The notes beneath the pieces are model-generated. The model was given only the letters and a program-made list of their open reading frames with translations, was not told the origin of the DNA and did not search any database. The translations under genes were made by a program, and so were the position numbers. 64,000 bases of DNA from Halomonas salipaludis. GTDB taxonomy: Bacteria > Pseudomonadota > Gammaproteobacteria > Pseudomonadales > Halomonadaceae. Shown piece after piece: positions 8,674 through 17,175 of the stretch. The stretch covers positions 126,733 through 190,732 of the forward strand of contig NZ_NSKB01000001.1 in assembly GCF_002286975.1 (NCBI RefSeq), written 5' to 3'. Positions within the stretch are counted from its first letter, which is position 1, and each line of letters opens with the position of its first letter.

Positions 8674-8964
8674 ATGCTCAAGAAACTGTTTTCCGGCCTG
8701 CTCGGCGGCGCTGGCGACAAGCCCGCCGCCGAGGCCGAGCCGGTCGAGTACAAGGGCTACCTGATCGTTCCCGATCCCCAGGATCGCGACGGCCAGTACC
8801 GCGTCAGCGGCTGGATCCGCAAGCCGGTTGCCGAGGGCGAGACCCTCGAGCACCGCTTCGAGCGCTCCGACGTGGTCTCCGGACGTGAGGCCTGCGAGTC
8901 GCTGATGATCAGCAAGGCGCAGCGCTTTATCGACGATCTGGGGGACGCCATCTTCGACAAGTAG
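8674..8964 (+). CDS. HlyU-family protein
   Basis: 96 residues from the ATG at 8674, which is preceded by GAGGAGG. The pattern VEYKGYLIVPDP, then GQYRVSGWI, EHRFERSDV and KAQRFIDDLGD matches the small HlyU-family proteins common in marine gammaproteobacteria. Despite the name, this type is not the ArsR-like HlyU activator of Vibrio, and its function is poorly defined. It starts 25 bp after argG on the same strand and is probably cotranscribed with it. Confidence 0.75.
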   Translation: MLKKLFSGLLGGAGDKPAAEAEPVEYKGYLIVPDPQDRDGQYRVSGWIRKPVAEGETLEHRFERSDVVSGREACESLMISKAQRFIDDLGDAIFDK

Positions 8965-8988
8965 TCGCTTTAGCTGCTGTTGCACTGT

Positions 8989-9016
8989 CGCGCGGCGCCC
9001 TTCGGGGCGCCGCGCG
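8989..9016. terminator. Perfect 12-bp hairpin with TTCG loop
   Basis: CGCGCGGCGCCC pairs with GGGCGCCGCGCG around the very stable TTCG tetraloop, 25 bp after the HlyU-like stop. There is no T-tract, so it is a likely transcript-end stabiliser or weak terminator. Confidence 0.55.
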
Positions 9017-9103
9017 CGGTTGTGGTGTGCCTATGCGCCCTTTGGCTTAACGCGCCGCGGTGGGGCGGGGCGCTACACTGGGGGCACCACCAAGGAGCCT
9101 GCC

Positions 9104-10243
9104 ATGCGTCTGCTGCATCGTGCCTCGCCCTGGCGTGCGCTATTCGCCGGCGACGCGCCCCCCGATCCCTGTGATTGGCCACCGCTGCTGGCCCCGCTGG
9201 CCGATGCCGTGGCCGCACTGGGGCCGACGCCACGCCTTGCCGAGGCCAAGGCGTGGCAGCCGCAGCTGGTCGAGGCACTGCGGCGTCTCGACCTGCCGGC
9301 CTGGCGCATCGCCCAGCTGCTCAGCGACCATAACGACTGGCTCTACCGACAAGCCGTCGAGCAAGGCCTGAGTGCCATGCGTGGCTCCGGTTGGGGGGAG
9401 CCGCCAGCGCGCTTCTGCGTGTTGACGCTGGGCTCTGGCGCCCGCCACGAGAGCCTGCTAGGGCCGGACCAGGACAACGCGATGATTGTCGAGGACTACC
9501 CGGACCGTGCGCATACCGAGATCGACGGCTACTTCCAGGCGCTCGGCGAGCGCATGACCGATACGCTGGATGAGGCCGGTATCCCGCTGTGCAATGGCCA
9601 TGTCATGGCGCGCTGGCCGATGTGGCGCAAGCGCCTCGGCGAGTGGGGGCGTCAGTTGGAGATCTGGACCGCCGAGCGTCGCGTCAAACGCGTGCAGCAG
9701 GCCAATATTCTGCTCGATTTCCACGCCGTCTACGGTGATCCGGCGCTGGCCGAGTCGCTGCGCGACCTGGTGGTGGCACTGGTGCCGCGGGCGGCGCTGT
9801 TCCTCGACGAGATGGCCAGCCTGTTGGATGAAACCCCGGTGGCGCTTGACCGCCTCGGGCGTCTGGTCGGTGACGATGACGGCGCGCCCCACGAGCGCGC
9901 CATCAACCTCAAACGCCAGGGGCTACTGCCGCTGACCGGCAGCGTGCGCTTGCTGGCACTGCGCCAGGGGTGTCGGGCGCCTGACACCCGTGGCCGGCTC
10001 AGCGAGTTGGTCGTGGCAGGCGTGCTGGACGCGGCACGTGCTTCCGCCCTGGGCGATGCCCTGGGGCGCCTTCAGGCGCTGGTGCTGGATGCCCAGCTGA
10101 CCAGCCTGGCCGCTGGCCGTGCCGCCGATGGCTGGATCGATACGGCACGGCTCGACGACGCCCAGCGCCTGCTACTGCGTCACGATCTGCAGCAGGTTCG
10201 GCGCCTGATCAAGACGGCGAAGAGCATGGGCAACAATGGGTAA
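9104..10243 (+). CDS. DUF294-type putative nucleotidyltransferase
   Basis: 379 residues from the ATG at 9104, preceded by AAGGAG. The nucleotidyltransferase core is visible around residue 110 as GSGARHESLL, then GPDQDNAMI, giving the GS and D-x-D metal-binding elements. A later region (RAALFLDEMASLL onward) corresponds to the substrate-binding helical domain of the DUF294/DUF294_C family. Relatives usually carry N-terminal cNMP-binding and CBS domains; this copy lacks both. Genes of this family often lie beside symporter-kinases of the acetate switch, as here. Substrate unknown. Confidence 0.75.
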   Translation: MRLLHRASPWRALFAGDAPPDPCDWPPLLAPLADAVAALGPTPRLAEAKAWQPQLVEALRRLDLPAWRIAQLLSDHNDWLYRQAVEQGLSAMRGSGWGEPPARFCVLTLGSGARHESLLGPDQDNAMIVEDYPDRAHTEIDGYFQALGERMTDTLDEAGIPLCNGHVMARWPMWRKRLGEWGRQLEIWTAERRVKRVQQANILLDFHAVYGDPALAESLRDLVVALVPRAALFLDEMASLLDETPVALDRLGRLVGDDDGAPHERAINLKRQGLLPLTGSVRLLALRQGCRAPDTRGRLSELVVAGVLDAARASALGDALGRLQALVLDAQLTSLAAGRAADGWIDTARLDDAQRLLLRHDLQQVRRLIKTAKSMGNNG

Positions 10244-10250
10244 CGCCGCC

Positions 10251-11474
10251 TCACTGCGCTGCAGATAGCGTCGTCAACAGCTCGAGTGCATCTTGGTGTG
10301 CCTGCAGGTAGAGGTCGCAGAGTCGCGGCTCTTCGCTCCCCGACGACCACTGCCGCATAGCGAAGCACTTCTCGGTGACTTCGATGCGCTGCAAGACCTT
10401 GCCATAGACGCCTGCGCGGCGGAGTGTGGCTGACATGGTGGCCGAATCGAGTCCAAGGCTGGTTAAAAACTCTTCACCGGGAATGCCAAGTAGCAGCTCG
10501 GCCGAGGAGAGCAGGCCAATGAAGTAAGCGTCCTGACCGCTCAAGCCCTCCTGATTGGCCAACAACTCGCAGGCTTTGGCACGGGTCAGCGCCAGTTCGG
10601 CATGTGCTGAGCTGGCGTTGCCCAGCAGGCCAAACAGGGCCGCCCAACTGGAGAGCTGCTGAAAACCGATTCTGGCTACGACATCGCGTAGCGAGCTGAT
10701 CGGGGCGTGCTGGCTGAAGTAGGCGCTGTTGGCGATGCGAGTCAACTTGATGGCCAGCTCGGGGTCGGCTTGTATTAGCGCGATGACGGCATCGATGCTT
10801 GGTTCGTTACGGCAGAGGGCCTGGAGCAGCTGTGTGGCGTATAGGGTGGTGGCGGGCAGTTTCTTGCCATATACGGGCACCGGTTGTGCGTAGTAGTAGC
10901 CTTGGAAGAGGTCGAAGCCCATTTGCCGGTAGGTGTCGCGCTCCTCGCGGGTCTCCACGCGTTCGGCGATCCACTTGAGGTCCAGGTGCGACAGCCGTTG
11001 TTTGTGTCGTGCCACTTGCGACGCCTCGAGCGAGGAAATATCGACCTTGAGGTAGGATGACAGGGCGAGCAGGGGCGTCCACTCGGGGGTGAAGTTGAAA
11101 TCGTCGAGGGCGAAACGGTAGCCCTGCGCATGCAGGCGTCGGACCGCGTCGATCAACGGCTGGTCAGGCGTGATGCGCTCGACGAGCTCGATCACCACCT
11201 GGTCGGGAGACACGGGCAGGAAGTGCGGTGACAGCAATAACGCGGCGGAGACATTGATGAAGGTGGGTACCTTGGAAAAGCTGACTCGCTGCATGATGGC
11301 AGTATTGAGGTGGTAGACGACTTCGGCCGTGGCAACTTCATCGCCGACATCAAGTGCTCCTAGTCCGGAGTCGCTACGATAGAGCAGTTCCACGCCGTGA
11401 ATATCATCATGGATATCAAAGACCGGCTGCGAGGCCAGTAGCAGGGAGTTTGCACTAGTTGTTGGTTTGGGCAT
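10251..11474 (-). CDS. EAL-HDOD signalling protein
   Basis: 407 residues from the ATG at 11474 (GAGG 8 nt upstream; a TTG 27 nt earlier is less likely). The N-terminal EAL-like domain (about 20-210) has ELLYRS in place of EALLR, then VIELVER, ALDDFNF, LKVDIS and AERVETRE. Many catalytic residues persist, but the signature is degenerate. The C-terminal HDOD domain (about 215-390) begins around ALCRNEPS and includes LTRIANSAYF. This YuxH-like architecture usually acts as a regulator rather than a vigorous c-di-GMP phosphodiesterase. It is convergent with the DUF294 gene, 7 bp apart, and downstream of the symporter-kinase. Confidence 0.85.
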   Translation of the reverse strand: MPKPTTSANSLLLASQPVFDIHDDIHGVELLYRSDSGLGALDVGDEVATAEVVYHLNTAIMQRVSFSKVPTFINVSAALLLSPHFLPVSPDQVVIELVERITPDQPLIDAVRRLHAQGYRFALDDFNFTPEWTPLLALSSYLKVDISSLEASQVARHKQRLSHLDLKWIAERVETREERDTYRQMGFDLFQGYYYAQPVPVYGKKLPATTLYATQLLQALCRNEPSIDAVIALIQADPELAIKLTRIANSAYFSQHAPISSLRDVVARIGFQQLSSWAALFGLLGNASSAHAELALTRAKACELLANQEGLSGQDAYFIGLLSSAELLLGIPGEEFLTSLGLDSATMSATLRRAGVYGKVLQRIEVTEKCFAMRQWSSGSEEPRLCDLYLQAHQDALELLTTLSAAQ

Positions 11475-11551
11475 TCCGTTGACCTCGAGTTGGCACCCCA
11501 AACGTTATATCGACGCTTCCCGCGTCTTCTTTAACTGGGGCGGGAAATAGC

Positions 11552-14302
11552 TTAGCTGTCGAGGGGCTGCTGGCGCTCTTCTGGGCGTGCCTCGGGGAGG
11601 TCCATTACCAGGCAGGCGCCGCCCAGGGTGGGGGCGTTCTCGACCCACAGGCGACCGCCGAGGTGGGCGACGATGCCGCGGCTGATGGGCAGGCCCAGGC
11701 CGCTGCCGCGGGGGCGTCCGCGAGCCTTGCCGCTGTCGTGCTGCTGCTTGATCTGATGGAATTTCTCGAATACCCGCTCGCGCTCCTCGGCGCTGATCCC
11801 CGGGCCGTTGTCCTCCACCGCCAGGCACCAGTGCTGCTTGTGGCGCCACAGGCGCAGGCGCACCCGCGCGGCGTGTTCGTCGGCAAACTTGCTGGCGTTG
11901 TCGAGCAGGTTGATGATCACCTGTTCGAGGCGGTCCGGGTCGCCGATCACCCAGGCCTCATCGGCCTCGATGTCGACGCTCAGTGTTACGCCCCGCTCCT
12001 CCTGCACGCGCTGCACCGCGGCCACGCTCTGGCGTGCCAGGGCGGCGAGATCCAGCGGCTGGGGATTGAGGGTCAAGCGCCCGCTCTCGAGACGTGCCAG
12101 GTCGAGAATCTCTTCGATCAGCCGCGACAGTCGCTGGCTCTCGAGTACCATCACATCGAGGAAGTGAGCGCGCTTGTCGTCGGGCAACGTCTGGCCGTCG
12201 CGAAGGATTTCGGCGAAGGCGCGAATCGAGGTCAAGGGGGTGCGCAGCTCGTGACTGACCATGGCGACGAACTCGTCCTTGAGGCGGTCGAGTTCGCGCA
12301 GCCGCTCGTTGGCGGCGCGCAGCTCCTCGCCGATGCGCGCCAGCTCGGCGGACTTCTGTTCCAGGCGTCGGTTGTATTCGAGGGTCTGGGAGGTGGTGTC
12401 GAGGATGCTCAGCACGGCTTCCAGATCGAGTGCCTCGCCGCGCACCACCGAGTTGATCAGCACCCGCGCCGAGGCGCTGCCCAGCGCCCCGGTCAGGGCC
12501 TGCTCGGCGCTGGCGATGACCTCGGAGGGTACCGCCTGCTGGTCGTCGTCGTGCTGGCCGGCGAACACCCGCGCCGCGGCCGCCGCCCCCAGGTAGCGGG
12601 CCAGTAGCGCTTCCAGCTCGCCGCGGGTGGTCTGGCCCTGCCACAGGCTGGCGTAGCTGAGTCCGGAATTAAGGGCTTCGGTAAAGAGTGCTGCCTGGGT
12701 CTGCTCGAGACGGCTTTGGCGCGTGAACAGCGACACTCCTACCAGTACGCCGACGTTGGCCAGCAGGCTCCACAGCAGCGAGTGGCTGTAGATATCGGCA
12801 TTCTCGAGGCCGAACAGGGCATAGGGGCGCAGCCAGGCGATGCCCAGCGGGCCGGCCTCGACGAAGCCGGGGGCGAGCCAGCCGGACTGGGCGAAGCCGG
12901 GCAGCAGCAGGGTATAGACCCAGACCAGGAAACCGGCGATCAGGCCGAAGGTGGCGCCGAGGCGGGTTGCGCCGCGCCAGTAGAGGCCGAGTAGCAGCGC
13001 CGGTGCGAACTGGCAGGCGGCGGCGAACGACACCAGGCCGATGGTGACCAGGCTGTAGGAGTCACCGACCAGCGCGTGGTAGAGGTAGCCGAGCAGCAGG
13101 ATCAGTACGATGGCGACCCGGCGAATGCCCAGTAGCCAGCCGGTGAGTTCGACCTGCGAGCCGAGGTGCAAACGCGAGGAGCGCAGCAGCAGCGGCATCA
13201 CCAGGTGGTTGCTGACCATGGTCGACAGGGCGATGGTCTCGACGATGACCATGCCGGTGGCCGCCGACAGCCCGCCGATGAAGACCAGCAGCGGCAGCCC
13301 CTCGAGGCCCGCCGAGAGCGGCAGGGTGAGCACGAAGCTATCGGGGTCGCTGGCGCCGTTGCCGATCAGCATGCCGGCCATGGCGATGGGGATCACGAAC
13401 AGGTTGATGGCCAGCAGGTAGAGCGGGAACAGCCAGCTGGCGCGTTTTAGGTGGCGCTCGTCGACGTTTTCCACCACCAGCACCTGGAACTGACGGGGCA
13501 GGGTCAGGAAGGCCAGGAATGCCAGCACCAGGGTGCCGACCCAGCCCAAAGCGCCGCCGGGCACGGCGTCGAGGCTCAGTGCATCGACCAGCGCCGGGTG
13601 CTCGGCGGTACGCGCGAACAGGTCGGCGGGGCCGTGGAATAGCACGAAGACCGTGAAGATACCCACCGCCAGGAAGGCCACCAGCTTGACCAGTGACTCG
13701 AAGGCAATTGCCGCGACCATGCCCTCGTGGCGCTCGCTGGCGTCGAGGTGGCGGGTGCCAAAGAGAATGATGAACACCGCCAGCACTAGCGCCACCCAGA
13801 ACGACTTGTCGATCCAGAAGCTCTCTTCGGCCAGGCGCAGCTCGGGCGGTGCCGGGTAGTTGACCAGCACGGCATGGCTCAGGGTGATGGCCTTGAGCTG
13901 CAGGGCAATATAGGGGGTGATACCGATCAGCGCGATCAGTGCGACCAGCGCGCCGAGGCTGCCGCTCTTGCCGTAGCGGGCACTGATGAAGTCGGCAATG
14001 GAGGTGATGCGCTGGGCGCGGGCGATGCGCACCATCTTTCGGATCAGGAACGGCGCGGCGAGCATCGCCAGCGTGGGGCCCAGGTAGATCAGCAGGAAGC
14101 TGGGGCCGTGCTCGGCGGCGCGGCCGACGCTGCCGTAGAAGGTCCAGGCGGTGCAGTAGACGGCGATCGACAGCGCATAGATGGTTGGCGAGCCGATCAG
14201 CGAACGGCCCTGCTCGGCGCGGCGGTCGCCCCAGGCGGCGATCACGAACAGCAGCGCCAGGTAGCCGAAGGCCACCGTCAATACCAGCGGCTCGGCCCTC
14301 AT
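11552..14302 (-). CDS. Sodium/solute symporter-histidine kinase (CrbS/CbrA-like)
   Basis: 916 residues. Residues 1 to about 490 form a multi-spanning sodium:solute symporter domain (YCTAWTFYGSVG and SARYGKSGSLGALVALIALI are characteristic). A coiled-coil linker leads to a HisKA domain with phospho-acceptor His684 in MVSHELRTPL, then HATPase boxes INLLDNASKF, VEDNGPGI and GSGLGLPI. Family members include CrbS, MxtR (acetate metabolism) and CbrA (amino acids, histidine). The DUF294 gene and exonuclease neighbours resemble the CrbS setting, but no acs or actP is in the window. The cognate regulator may be the lone receiver 2.3 kb upstream in the same operon. Signal specificity is inference. Confidence 0.88.
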   Translation of the reverse strand: MRAEPLVLTVAFGYLALLFVIAAWGDRRAEQGRSLIGSPTIYALSIAVYCTAWTFYGSVGRAAEHGPSFLLIYLGPTLAMLAAPFLIRKMVRIARAQRITSIADFISARYGKSGSLGALVALIALIGITPYIALQLKAITLSHAVLVNYPAPPELRLAEESFWIDKSFWVALVLAVFIILFGTRHLDASERHEGMVAAIAFESLVKLVAFLAVGIFTVFVLFHGPADLFARTAEHPALVDALSLDAVPGGALGWVGTLVLAFLAFLTLPRQFQVLVVENVDERHLKRASWLFPLYLLAINLFVIPIAMAGMLIGNGASDPDSFVLTLPLSAGLEGLPLLVFIGGLSAATGMVIVETIALSTMVSNHLVMPLLLRSSRLHLGSQVELTGWLLGIRRVAIVLILLLGYLYHALVGDSYSLVTIGLVSFAAACQFAPALLLGLYWRGATRLGATFGLIAGFLVWVYTLLLPGFAQSGWLAPGFVEAGPLGIAWLRPYALFGLENADIYSHSLLWSLLANVGVLVGVSLFTRQSRLEQTQAALFTEALNSGLSYASLWQGQTTRGELEALLARYLGAAAAARVFAGQHDDDQQAVPSEVIASAEQALTGALGSASARVLINSVVRGEALDLEAVLSILDTTSQTLEYNRRLEQKSAELARIGEELRAANERLRELDRLKDEFVAMVSHELRTPLTSIRAFAEILRDGQTLPDDKRAHFLDVMVLESQRLSRLIEEILDLARLESGRLTLNPQPLDLAALARQSVAAVQRVQEERGVTLSVDIEADEAWVIGDPDRLEQVIINLLDNASKFADEHAARVRLRLWRHKQHWCLAVEDNGPGISAEERERVFEKFHQIKQQHDSGKARGRPRGSGLGLPISRGIVAHLGGRLWVENAPTLGGACLVMDLPEARPEERQQPLDS

Positions 14303-14571
14303 TGCGACCCTCGCGGCGGCTCAGCGGGCGGTGCATCGGATTGGTGCTGCTGTGTGGCGTCGTCGCTGCGCCCGCCTGGTTCGTGGCGATGTTCGAGCAG
14401 CCAGGCGGCCAGTGTGATGACCAGCGCCCAGGCAATGAACAGGTAGAGCGGCAGCCACGACAGGCCGTTGGTGGCGGGGCGGTCGGCGACCAGGATCAGC
14501 GGCGGGCTGAACAGCACCAGCGCGACGCCGATCAGGGCGACCAGCCGCTCACCGAGGCGTGGCGTCTTCAT
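14299..14571 (-). CDS. Small two-span membrane protein of the symporter-kinase operon
   Basis: 90 residues, with hydrophobic segments at about 10-28 and 40-60 and a polar Gln/Ser/Pro-rich tail. Its stop overlaps the start of the symporter-kinase (ATGA), and its start overlaps the stop of the exonuclease-sensor gene, so all three are translationally coupled. In acetate-symporter operons a small DUF4212/DUF485-like membrane protein accompanies ActP. This one occupies the equivalent position beside a symporter-like kinase, but I cannot assign it to those families by sequence. Confidence 0.7.
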   Translation of the reverse strand: MKTPRLGERLVALIGVALVLFSPPLILVADRPATNGLSWLPLYLFIAWALVITLAAWLLEHRHEPGGRSDDATQQHQSDAPPAEPPRGSQ

Positions 14572-16649
14572 GCGCTGGCGTCCTCACGATCGAAGGCGCC
14601 GGCCTGCAGGGTCAGTGCTTCCTGCAGGGTGATCACGCCGCGTGCCTCCAGGCGTGGCAGCAGTGCCAGCCATAGCTCGGCGGTGAGGCGGGCATCGCCC
14701 AACGCGGTATGCCGGGCGCCCTCGGGTACGCTGAGGTCGAAGCGGCTGGCCAGGCTGTCGAGGTCGTGGCCGTCGAGGCTGGGGTCGAGAGCCCGCGACA
14801 GCAGCAGGGTGTCGAGCACCGGTAGCTGGAAGTCGACGCCGGCGCCGGGGGGCTGGATCGCCAGCAGGTCGAAGGCGGCGTTGTGGGCCAGTAGTACCGC
14901 TTCGCCGACATAGCGGCGAAAGCGTGGCAGCACTACATGCAGCGGCGGGGCGCCGGCCACGTCGGCATCGCGCAGGCCATGGATCACGGTGCTGGCCGGC
15001 GGAATCGGGCGGCCGGGGTCGACGCGCGCATCGAAGGTGTCGTCGGCGAGCAGGCGGGCGTTGACCACCCGGCAGGCGCCGAGGCTGATCACCGTATCGC
15101 CACGACGCAGCTCGAGCCCGGTGGTCTCGGTATCGAAGGCGACGATCTCCAGCGCGCGCAGTGAGCAGGCCGCCAGCTCGGCATCCGGCGGCGGCAGGTC
15201 GGCGATGCCGAAGTCGTGGAACTCCGGGCGCGGCGCCTTGTGGGCGGCGGGGGCGCCAACCCGCTCTACCGCAGGCAGTGGCAGCCGCAGCCGGGCGTGC
15301 TCACCGTCGGCATCGGCCAGGCTCCAGGCGTCACTGCCGTGCTGCTGGAGCAACTCGCCGATGCTCGGCGCCAGTGGCAGGCTCTCCAGGCGCTGGTCGT
15401 GCCACTCGGCCAGGGTGCGCTGGGGCAGCGGCGTACCGCGCCAGATCAGATCGAGATAGACGCGACGATTGCCCAGACAGAGTTCGCCTTCCAGGGCATG
15501 GCTTCCGGTGGCCTGGTGGAGCCGCTCGAGCAGCGCCTCGAGCAGCGCCAGCAGCGCCGGGGCGTCACCCTTGAACCAGGCTGGCATGCCGATCGGCGTG
15601 ACCCGCGGCAGTTCGGGCAGATGATCGAGGCGCTCGTTGAGCGACTGCCAGAGGTCGTTGGACCACAGCGGCACCAGCCGCTCGCCCTGCTGCTGCAGGT
15701 CGTCGATGCGCTGACCCAGGCGTTCGATCTCGGCGGTCAGCGCACGACTCTCTTCGTCGATGACGGCGCTGATGCGGGTACGTAGATCGCCGGCCTCGGC
15801 GTGTTGAGCATCCAGTCGAGTCAGGGTCTCGGCGGCGCTGGCAAGCCCCGCGCCGTGACGGCGCAGGGCCGGCAGCAGCTCGCCGAGGGCGGCGCGGGTG
15901 TGGCTTTCGCCGGTGAGGCTGGCGGTGGTGTCGGTCAGCGTGATTAGGGTCTCGCCCTGGCTTTGCGGTACGCGCTTGAGCAGGCAGCGCAGCCAGCGTT
16001 CGTCGCTGGGCACCAGCAGTTCGCGGGGGGCGCCGTCGTCGGGCAGCCGTGCCAGGGCGTCCTGTAGGCTGGCCACGCCGATCAGCCCCTCCAGGCGCTT
16101 GCCCAGGCCCAACCCGGGATGGCCGTCGAACAGCGTCTCGGCGGCGTGATTGAACAGCAGCAGGCGGCGGTGCTGGTCGCACAGCAGCAGCGGCATCTCC
16201 AACACCTGTAGCAGCGACTCCAGCTCGAGGCGGATGCGTGCCGCGCTGCGCGCGCCGTCGGTGTGGGCGGTGGCCAACAGCTGGCGGTCCTGGCGCCAGC
16301 CATCGCGCAGCCTGGCCAGGTCTGGCCCCAACCCCTTGAGCCAGCCTTCGGGGGGGTAGTCGTCGCGGGCATCGGGATTGGCCGCCAGGCGTGCCATCTG
16401 TACTTGCAGGTGGCGCAGTGGGGTGAACAGGCGGCGCTCTAGCACTAGCCCCAGCAGCAGGGTCAGTACGCCGCCGCCCAGGCTACCGGCCCAGAGCGCC
16501 ACGCGCTGTACGCCGCTGGGAGCCAGTTCGGCATCCAGCCACAGCGCCAGCAGGGCGCCGCTGAAGAAGGCTAGCCCGCTGACCAGTAGCCAGATACCCA
16601 CCAGGCGCTGGCGACGGGGCAGGTGGCCGCGGGCAGGGCGCGGCGCCAT
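14568..16649 (-). CDS. Membrane sensor fused to DEDDh 3'-5' exonuclease
   Basis: 693 residues. Two membrane spans (about 15-40 and 48-70) are followed by a HAMP/coiled region, a PAS-like segment around LLLCDQHRRLLLFNHAAE (about 150-230), a long helical region, and a C-terminal DnaQ-type exonuclease (about 500-670). All exonuclease residues are present: Asp506 and Glu508 in FDTETTG, the Asp of AHNAAFD, and the His and Asp of HTALGDAR. The gene overlaps the receiver gene upstream (TGATG) and the small membrane protein downstream. A membrane-anchored sensor with an exonuclease output is unusual. Substrate (DNA, RNA or nucleotide) is unknown. Confidence 0.82.
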   Translation of the reverse strand: MAPRPARGHLPRRQRLVGIWLLVSGLAFFSGALLALWLDAELAPSGVQRVALWAGSLGGGVLTLLLGLVLERRLFTPLRHLQVQMARLAANPDARDDYPPEGWLKGLGPDLARLRDGWRQDRQLLATAHTDGARSAARIRLELESLLQVLEMPLLLCDQHRRLLLFNHAAETLFDGHPGLGLGKRLEGLIGVASLQDALARLPDDGAPRELLVPSDERWLRCLLKRVPQSQGETLITLTDTTASLTGESHTRAALGELLPALRRHGAGLASAAETLTRLDAQHAEAGDLRTRISAVIDEESRALTAEIERLGQRIDDLQQQGERLVPLWSNDLWQSLNERLDHLPELPRVTPIGMPAWFKGDAPALLALLEALLERLHQATGSHALEGELCLGNRRVYLDLIWRGTPLPQRTLAEWHDQRLESLPLAPSIGELLQQHGSDAWSLADADGEHARLRLPLPAVERVGAPAAHKAPRPEFHDFGIADLPPPDAELAACSLRALEIVAFDTETTGLELRRGDTVISLGACRVVNARLLADDTFDARVDPGRPIPPASTVIHGLRDADVAGAPPLHVVLPRFRRYVGEAVLLAHNAAFDLLAIQPPGAGVDFQLPVLDTLLLSRALDPSLDGHDLDSLASRFDLSVPEGARHTALGDARLTAELWLALLPRLEARGVITLQEALTLQAGAFDREDASA

Positions 16650-17020
16650 CAGCGTGCCTCGCCGAGCAGGCCCTGTACCTTGTCGACCAGCGCCTGGGTG
16701 GAGAACGGCTTGGTGATGTAGTCGTCGGCGCCCAGCGCCAGGCCCTTCTCACGCTCTACTTCGCGTCCGTGGGCGGTCAGCATGATGATCGGCAGCTTGG
16801 CGTGGGCGGGGTCGGCGCGTAGCTGCTCGAGCACGTCGAAGCCGCTGATGCCGGGCAGGCTGATATCCAGCAGAATCAGATCGGGGGCGCCGTCGACAAC
16901 GCTTTGCAGGGCGCTTTCGCCATCTTCGGCAGTGACCACGTCGAATCCCGCCTGCTGCATCAGAAATTCCAGTGACAGGACGATGTTGGGTTCATCGTCG
17001 ACCACCAGTACCTTGGCCAT
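16649..17020 (-). CDS. Single-domain response regulator (CheY-like receiver)
   Basis: 123 residues, only a receiver: acidic pair Asp8-Asp9 in VVDDEP, phospho-acceptor Asp52 in LLDISLPG, Thr in MLTAHG and Lys in ITKPFS. There is no DNA-binding or enzymatic output. It is the first gene of a tightly overlapping operon with the exonuclease-sensor, small membrane protein and symporter-kinase, so the kinase is its likely partner. Known CrbS partners (CrbR/ErdR) are LuxR-type, which makes a stand-alone receiver here noteworthy. Confidence 0.9.
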   Translation of the reverse strand: MAKVLVVDDEPNIVLSLEFLMQQAGFDVVTAEDGESALQSVVDGAPDLILLDISLPGISGFDVLEQLRADPAHAKLPIIMLTAHGREVEREKGLALGADDYITKPFSTQALVDKVQGLLGEAR

Positions 17021-17175
17021 GGCGGCTCTCCCTTCTGCGATGGCGTATCTGTTGTCTGCAGTCTAGTGCGGCGACGATACCTGGCGAAAGACGACCTTGG
17101 CAGGAGGTGGCAGGGTGGTTGTCGGGTTTGGCGCGCGGAGCGGCGGCCCGGCCTGGTGGTCGGGCCGTCGGGTCG

